Part shown: in pieces, positions 62,101-64,000 of the stretch
How the letters are laid out: each line of letters opens with the position of its first letter
How positions within the stretch are numbered: the first letter of the stretch is position 1
DNA from: Aphrocallistes beatrix
Lineage: Eukaryota; Porifera; Hexactinellida; Sceptrulophora; Aphrocallistidae
Direction of reading: 5' to 3'
DNA length: 64,000 bases
Assembly (NCBI GenBank): GCA_963281255.1
Contig: OY725488.1
Location: forward strand, 620,001 to 684,000
Notes under the pieces: model-generated
The model's input: only the letters and a program-made list of their open reading frames with translations
What the model was told of the DNA's origin: nothing
Databases searched by the model: none
Made by a program: the position numbers and the translations under genes

Positions 62101-64000
62101 TCTGAAGACTTGTTGGATAAGGAATTAGATTGACTGGTAATGTGTCTCTACTATGAATTTGATGATTCAACACGTGTACTAATTAAATATTTCTCTAGAT
62201 TAATATCACTTTCCAAACTACTCCCGCACCTAATGGATTCATTCACGTCTGCGTGGCGCTGAACAGAACCACCAACACCTGGTCCCCCGTTGGAGTTAGC
62301 ATTGTGAGTGATGATGAAGAAACGAACACGACAACTTGTCAGAGCAGCCATCTGACTAGTTTTGCTGTGCTTATACAAACCAGGACGTTCCCAAGAAGCA
62401 ACATCGAGATAATAATCGCATCCACTTTCACCTACATACTCCTGAGTCTATCATTCTTCTTCTTACTGGCTAGTCTCATCCTGTTCATTCTCGGAGGAAG
62501 GAAGTTCCTTAAAATCGAGATGAACATCCTCTACCTTAACTACGGGATTGCGCTTACTGTAGCTAATGGCTTATTCATATTCGGCGTACAACTTGGAAGT
62601 TTCCATCTCATCTCTTGTACGATCGTTGCTCTCTTACTGCATTACTTTTGGAGTGCAGTCTTCTCATGGAGTCTTTGCAATGCTATACTAATATTCTACA
62701 GATTGTTCATAGGTTTGTTTTCTTTATATAAATACTGTACTTGATTCGCAATTAATGATTGATAATATTCTCTTTTTTAGGTGTTCTGAGTAACAGAAAG
62801 GTTTGGCCATATTTAGTCTTTTTCGGTTGGCTCTCACCTATGCCCCTCATCCTCATAACAGTCAGCATCAGACAAGAGGCTTATAGCAGCCACAATGCGG
62901 GCTACTGCTGGCTCTCAAACGAGGATGGGGTTATATGGGCTTTCTTGGGCCCCGTATTCCTTGTCCTAATTTTGAATTCAATTATCCTCACCGCGAGTGC
63001 TATTCGTATCGGAACAGCTCGCAAGAACCTTACTCGGAACCAGCAAGTGAAGACTGCCCTAATTAGCGCATTTATCCTGACCCCGGTTCTCGGGATGCCG
63101 TGGATCGTATCTTTTGCTAAGATTGTAACAGTCGGCATTCAGAATGAATTAGTGCTGCGTATCTTGGACTCTTTCATCGATTATGTGTTCATCTGTCTCA
63201 ATGCACCGACAGGAATCGTTTTCTTCGTGATTGTTTTCAAGAGATTTAGAGAACATAGAAGAGGGATTCGAGCAGAAAAAGAGAAAAAAACTGATCAATC
63301 TACAGCTGCATCGGATTTTGCCAAATTCAGACGAACGAAAAATACTGAGGTGGACTCTTGTTCAACAGCTAAGTATAACGTCCGCAGATCTCCTACTATG
63401 CTTTCAGATGCTTCTAATTCTGAATCTGAGAAATACAAATTAAAATCTATTATAAAACCTCCACGTGAGTCGCTATTCCCTGATGGGCAGCCGAATTCAA
63501 TCTATTCAACACTAGATAAGACTATGATAGATGAGAAGGAAGGGACAGGAAAAAACCAATTGGGGACTTCAAATCCGGTATATGAGACTAGTACTAATGG
63601 ATCCGGTGACAAAAATTGCATTGAAATGGCGGTACTTAGAAAAGACAGAGAAAATGACGATGCGAAATTAGTTTATTCCGATAATGAGGAAAACGACAGT
63701 TTCGTAACGAAAGGTATTCGATTTATCAGAAACTCGCTTCGTTTGTCAGGAATAGCCAGTCAGGACACAGAGGCCGCCGAAGATTCAATTCAAGCAGAAT
63801 CGCCTTCGAAGAGGAAAGCCGGCTTCTACCAGAACAAATACTTGCAGCATTTACACAAGCTGCATGAAAAAACCCTCGGTGATTCAGAGGACCTGGTTGG
63901 AGGAGAATCAGATGATAACTCCGAACAACCCAACACCCGTAAAACTTCATTCAGTCCTAAAAGGAAAGTCGACCCTAAGATCAAAGAGCTGAAAGGACAT
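40472..64000 (+). CDS. Receptor C: giant CTLD-FN3x24-Ig-GAIN-GPS-7TM receptor (3' open at window end)
   Basis: Thirty-one exons totalling 10590 nt in frame, 3530 aa within the window with no stop reached. Layout: signal peptide 1-16; CTLD 17-137; 24 FN3 138-2601; Ig and linker 2602-2804; GAIN-like 2805-2952; GPS and TM1-3 2953-3123; TM4-7 and tail from 3124. The CTLD/FN3-1/FN3-2 module is nearly identical to genes A and B. The signal peptide, last FN3s, Ig, GAIN, 7TM and tail are much more divergent, so the gene is a mosaic. It hosts an antisense gene in the intron just before its GPS exon. A surface adhesion receptor role follows from domain architecture; the ligand is unknown. Confidence 0.86.
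40766..41115. mobile_element. hAT-type MITE (350 bp)
   Basis: Ends CAAGGCTGGATTCGGTTAACC and, in reverse complement, CAGGGCTGGGGTTGGTTAACC, the CAGGGCTGG-like ends common in hAT elements. A perfect direct repeat GTAGAAC flanks it (40759-40765 and 41116-41122), 7 of the usual 8 bp. An internal palindrome (GATCGGCTAGCCGATC) is near the left end. Confidence 0.72.
41116..41187. repeat. 72-bp inverted repeat
   Basis: Arms 41116-41143 and 41160-41187 (GTAGAACTTTGATCAG…) are complementary with few mismatches, separated by ~16 bp. Further copies of CTGATCAAAATTCTAC follow at about 41200. The hAT-type MITE inserted at its left edge. Confidence 0.7.
42701..42851. repeat. Pogo-like remnant with repeated CCGCTTAATTGG
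   Basis: CCGCTTAATTGGGA at 42707, CGGTTAATTGGAAT near 42774 and CCGCTTAATTGGAAC near 42789, in a non-coding ~150-bp segment. The words resemble the subterminal parts of pogo/Tigger relics. Borders are unclear. Confidence 0.4.
43149..43511 (+). CDS. Receptor C exon 2: C-type lectin-like domain
   Basis: 363-nt CTLD exon, one codon (N) shorter than in A/B near the start and otherwise differing at about four nucleotides from A. Six cysteines intact. Confidence 0.88.
43582..44237 (+). CDS. Receptor C FN3 exons 1-2
   Basis: Exons 43582-43887 and 43953-44237. Nearly identical to A and B, except for a dense cluster of replacements at about 43747-43793 in FN3-1 (I-F-L-L-S-P-A-A-M-Y-Y-I-A). Confidence 0.9.
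44238..44875. other. Intron, no recognised content
   Basis: 638-bp intron after FN3-2, unlike the A and B introns at this place. A short palindrome (CTTACAGCATGATAAG-type pairing, about 44640-44685) is present. The frame 44467-44661 has no coding support. Confidence 0.6.
44876..49656 (+). CDS. Receptor C FN3 exons 3-10 (S-T pairs)
   Basis: Exons 44876-45187, 45264-45572, 46380-46691, 46768-47076, 47670-47981, 48058-48366, 48960-49271 and 49348-49656. Four S-T pairs: class S starts P-S-S-P-V-R-D-L, class T starts P-F-A-I-P-T-N-F. The pairs starting at 46380, 47670 and 48960 are exactly 1290 bp apart. The last T (49348) diverges after G-V-E-R-D-T. Confidence 0.92.
45573..46379. other. Intron ending in a perfect palindrome
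   Basis: 807-bp intron. ATACATGATGCAA at 46307 pairs perfectly with TTGCATCATGTAT ending 46334 (13-bp arms, 2-bp spacer). Decayed versions occur at the equivalent place in the 47077-47669 and 48367-48959 introns. No gene. Confidence 0.65.
46380..49656 (+). repeat. 1290-bp tandem duplication of an FN3 pair with introns
   Basis: Unit starts at 46380, 47670 and 48960, the third copy being exonic only (its downstream intron differs). The ~590-bp introns 47077-47669 and 48367-48959 are almost identical, with a few 1-bp indels that cancel to give equal spacing. Confidence 0.9.
49657..50374. other. Intron with (TA)n tracts and repeat R2
   Basis: Two TA microsatellites (about 49879-49907 and 50103-50154) bracket a ~195-bp segment containing the reverse-complement copy of repeat R2 (GGAGCGTATCTCTGGAGGGC, near 50068). 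The TA tracts probably reflect the element's ends or slippage. Confidence 0.7.
50375..55085 (+). CDS. Receptor C FN3 exons 11-20 (K-G-S-T array)
   Basis: Exons 50375-50677, 50745-51050, 51494-51805, 51882-52190, 52358-52663, 52737-53042, 53533-53844, 53921-54229, 54412-54714 and 54780-55085. Class order K,G,S,T,K,G,S,T,K,G. With the preceding S-T pair this makes three S-T-K-G quartets (48960-51050, 51494-53042, 53533-55085). Class K: P-R-Y-L-L-L-E-A-V-S-N-T-A-I; class G: A-P-T-G-V-P-S-N with WYAPPYPDLNG. FN3-17 (53533) has a 3' half resembling the gene A S class. Confidence 0.91.
51051..51493. other. Intron with a higher-GC unclassified repeat
   Basis: 443-bp intron. About 51088-51296 has C/G runs unlike the surroundings (CAGCTGGGGGTCTGGGGATG and GTACCCCCGTGCCCCCCACC), suggestive of a small mobile element. 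Family and borders not determined. Confidence 0.45.
53043..53532. other. Intron, no recognised content
   Basis: 490-bp intron. An open frame at 53213-53521 runs to the acceptor region but shows no domain, no paralogue counterpart and AT-driven composition, so it is not called. Confidence 0.6.
55371..58233 (+). CDS. Receptor C FN3 exons 21-24 (membrane-proximal)
   Basis: Exons 55371-55688 (class S with a two-codon insertion, D-A-T-D-A-I), 55856-56161, 57544-57852 and 57922-58233. The last three are the diverged counterparts of receptor A FN3-18 to 20 (NIYDQNG; WEAPKEEEING; WDPPEPRFQNG), showing that this non-amplified trio is ancestral to the family. Confidence 0.87.
56443..56686. repeat. 11-bp tandem array
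   Basis: About 240 bp of TATAATTATTA units with a periodic TTTTA variant, entirely A/T. It lies inside the composite R1 repeat. Confidence 0.85.
57390..57417. repeat. (CAAA)n microsatellite
   Basis: About seven CAAA units at the border of repeat R1. R1 copies 2 and 3 have shorter runs at the same place (TTTG/CAAA). Confidence 0.8.
58234..58598. other. Intron with a truncated R1 end
   Basis: 365-bp intron. About 58300-58336 carries a fragment of the R1 GC-rich end (AGCAAGCGAAGCGCGCTTGT). Nothing else recognised. Confidence 0.6.
58599..59206 (+). CDS. Receptor C Ig-domain exon with linker
   Basis: 608-nt exon, phase 1 in and phase 0 out. Ig core Y-Q-C-V-A-V-A-N-P, I-Q-W-V-L-N and I-Y-T-C-V-A-R-S. 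The linker lacks the IDTN repeats; it continues through S-E-Q-E-S-L-N-E-E-E-T-E-D-L and N-glycosylation sites into the GAIN-like part. Confidence 0.83.
59305..59819 (+). CDS. Receptor C GAIN-like region, two exons
   Basis: Exons 59305-59631 (109 codons) and 59703-59819 (39 codons), phase 0-0. The first donor is the weak gtcagc, chosen because the frame otherwise meets TGA at 59641 and because it aligns with the A/B junction. Contains ITFP-like M-T-F-P-Q-N and I-N-V-P-G-M-V-L-E-T-L, then I-S-T-T-V-I-G after the junction. Confidence 0.65.
59941..61682 (-). CDS. Nested antisense kinase-less DDR-like discoidin membrane protein
   Basis: Three exons on the minus strand: 61682-61113, 61044-60783, 60713-59941 (donors gtaagt and gtagga, acceptors ctag and ttag), frame closing to 534 aa. 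The start is an ATG opening a signal peptide (MLGVKYCYLVVLLTSFCW). A discoidin-type (F5/8 C) domain spans about 60-215: D-A-W-E-L-R, S-Y-W-I-T-A-I-E-I-Q, F-Q-P-I-A-A-D-V-V-K-L, ending C-L-R-V-G-I-Y-G-C. A second discoidin-like region (about 235-375) has G-G-A-G-I-L-T-D-G-S-I-G, L-Y-L-G-W-S and L-L-L-S-E-V-S-F, which I align with the DS-like domain of discoidin domain receptors. An S/T-rich stalk, one TM helix (about 450-476) and a 58-residue tail ending K-P-Y-D-L-S-E-S-Q-V-Y-L follow. There is no kinase domain. Expected to be a type I surface protein, possibly collagen- or matrix-binding by family analogy. Confidence 0.77.
61683..62198. other. 5' flank of the antisense gene, still inside the receptor C intron
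   Basis: 516 bp containing the presumed promoter of the minus-strand gene. No distinct TATA box or repeat can be assigned. Confidence 0.5.
62199..62712 (+). CDS. Receptor C GPS motif and TM1-TM3 exon
   Basis: GPS C-V-A-L-N…W-S-P-V-G-V…T-T-C-Q-S-S-H-L-T-S-F-A-V-L, with H-L-T at 62349-62357. The same two cysteines are missing as in A/B. TM1 ASTFTYILLSLSFFFLLAS, TM2 MNILYLNYGIALTVANG, TM3 CTIVALLLHYFWSAVFSW. Exon length (514 nt) equals that of A. Confidence 0.88.
62781..64000 (+). CDS. Receptor C TM4-TM7 and long cytoplasmic tail (open at window end)
   Basis: TM4 PYLVFFGWLSPMPLILI; extracellular loop YCWLSNEDGVIWAFLGPV; TM5 FLVLILNSIILTAS; TM6 ISAFILTPVLGMPW; TM7 DYVFICLNAPTGIVFFVIV. The tail is at least ~250 aa with no stop before 64000 and is rich in S, K and E. 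It contains N-S-I-Y-S-T-L (63494-63514), S-N-P-V-Y-E-T and repeated basic patches. It shares little with the A and B tails beyond the tyrosine motifs. Confidence 0.85.

Overview
The window looks like animal nuclear DNA: AT-rich, intron-rich, with canonical GT-AG introns and many small transposon relics. The protein families (adhesion GPCRs with FN3/Ig/C-type lectin ectodomains, a DDR-like receptor, a THAP/P-element transposase) are metazoan. The compact introns and lineage-specific receptor architecture fit an early-branching animal, most likely a demosponge such as Amphimedon. That species guess is inference; no species marker is visible.

The locus is a head-to-tail cluster of giant adhesion GPCR genes on the + strand. 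(0) Positions 1-3947 hold nine FN3 exons of an upstream paralogue, cut by the window edge and by a 200-N gap. (A) 4559-23626 is a complete gene of 27 exons whose frame closes exactly to 3050 aa: signal peptide, C-type lectin domain, 20 FN3, Ig, GAIN-like, GPS, 7TM, tail. (B) 24909-38965 is a shorter paralogue with 12 FN3, disrupted by a 5-bp deletion in its Ig exon. (C) 40472 to the window end is the most divergent copy, with 24 FN3; its cytoplasmic tail is still open at 64000.

Each FN3 domain is one exon of about 285-318 bp bounded by phase-1 introns, so exons can be gained, lost or skipped without shifting frame. The FN3s fall into sequence classes, called here S, T, K and G, that recur as S-T pairs and S-T-K-G quartets. 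Copies differ through recent tandem duplications (an exact 1290-bp spacing in gene C), an apparent unequal crossover (gene B), and a nearly identical C-type lectin/FN3-1/FN3-2 module shared by all three genes.

Two other genes lie inside introns. An intronless multi-pass membrane protein (30610-31707, +) is in a gene B intron. A three-exon, kinase-less DDR-like membrane protein (59941-61682, -) is in the intron just before the gene C GPS exon. Introns also carry a decayed P-element/THAP transposon with complex inverted repeats, a mariner-type MITE nested in it, pogo- and hAT-type MITEs, and a family of repeats with GC-rich palindromes.

Working idea (inference): a rapidly diversifying family of surface recognition receptors, with variable ectodomains on a conserved GPCR signalling module and tails rich in NPxY and other tyrosine motifs.
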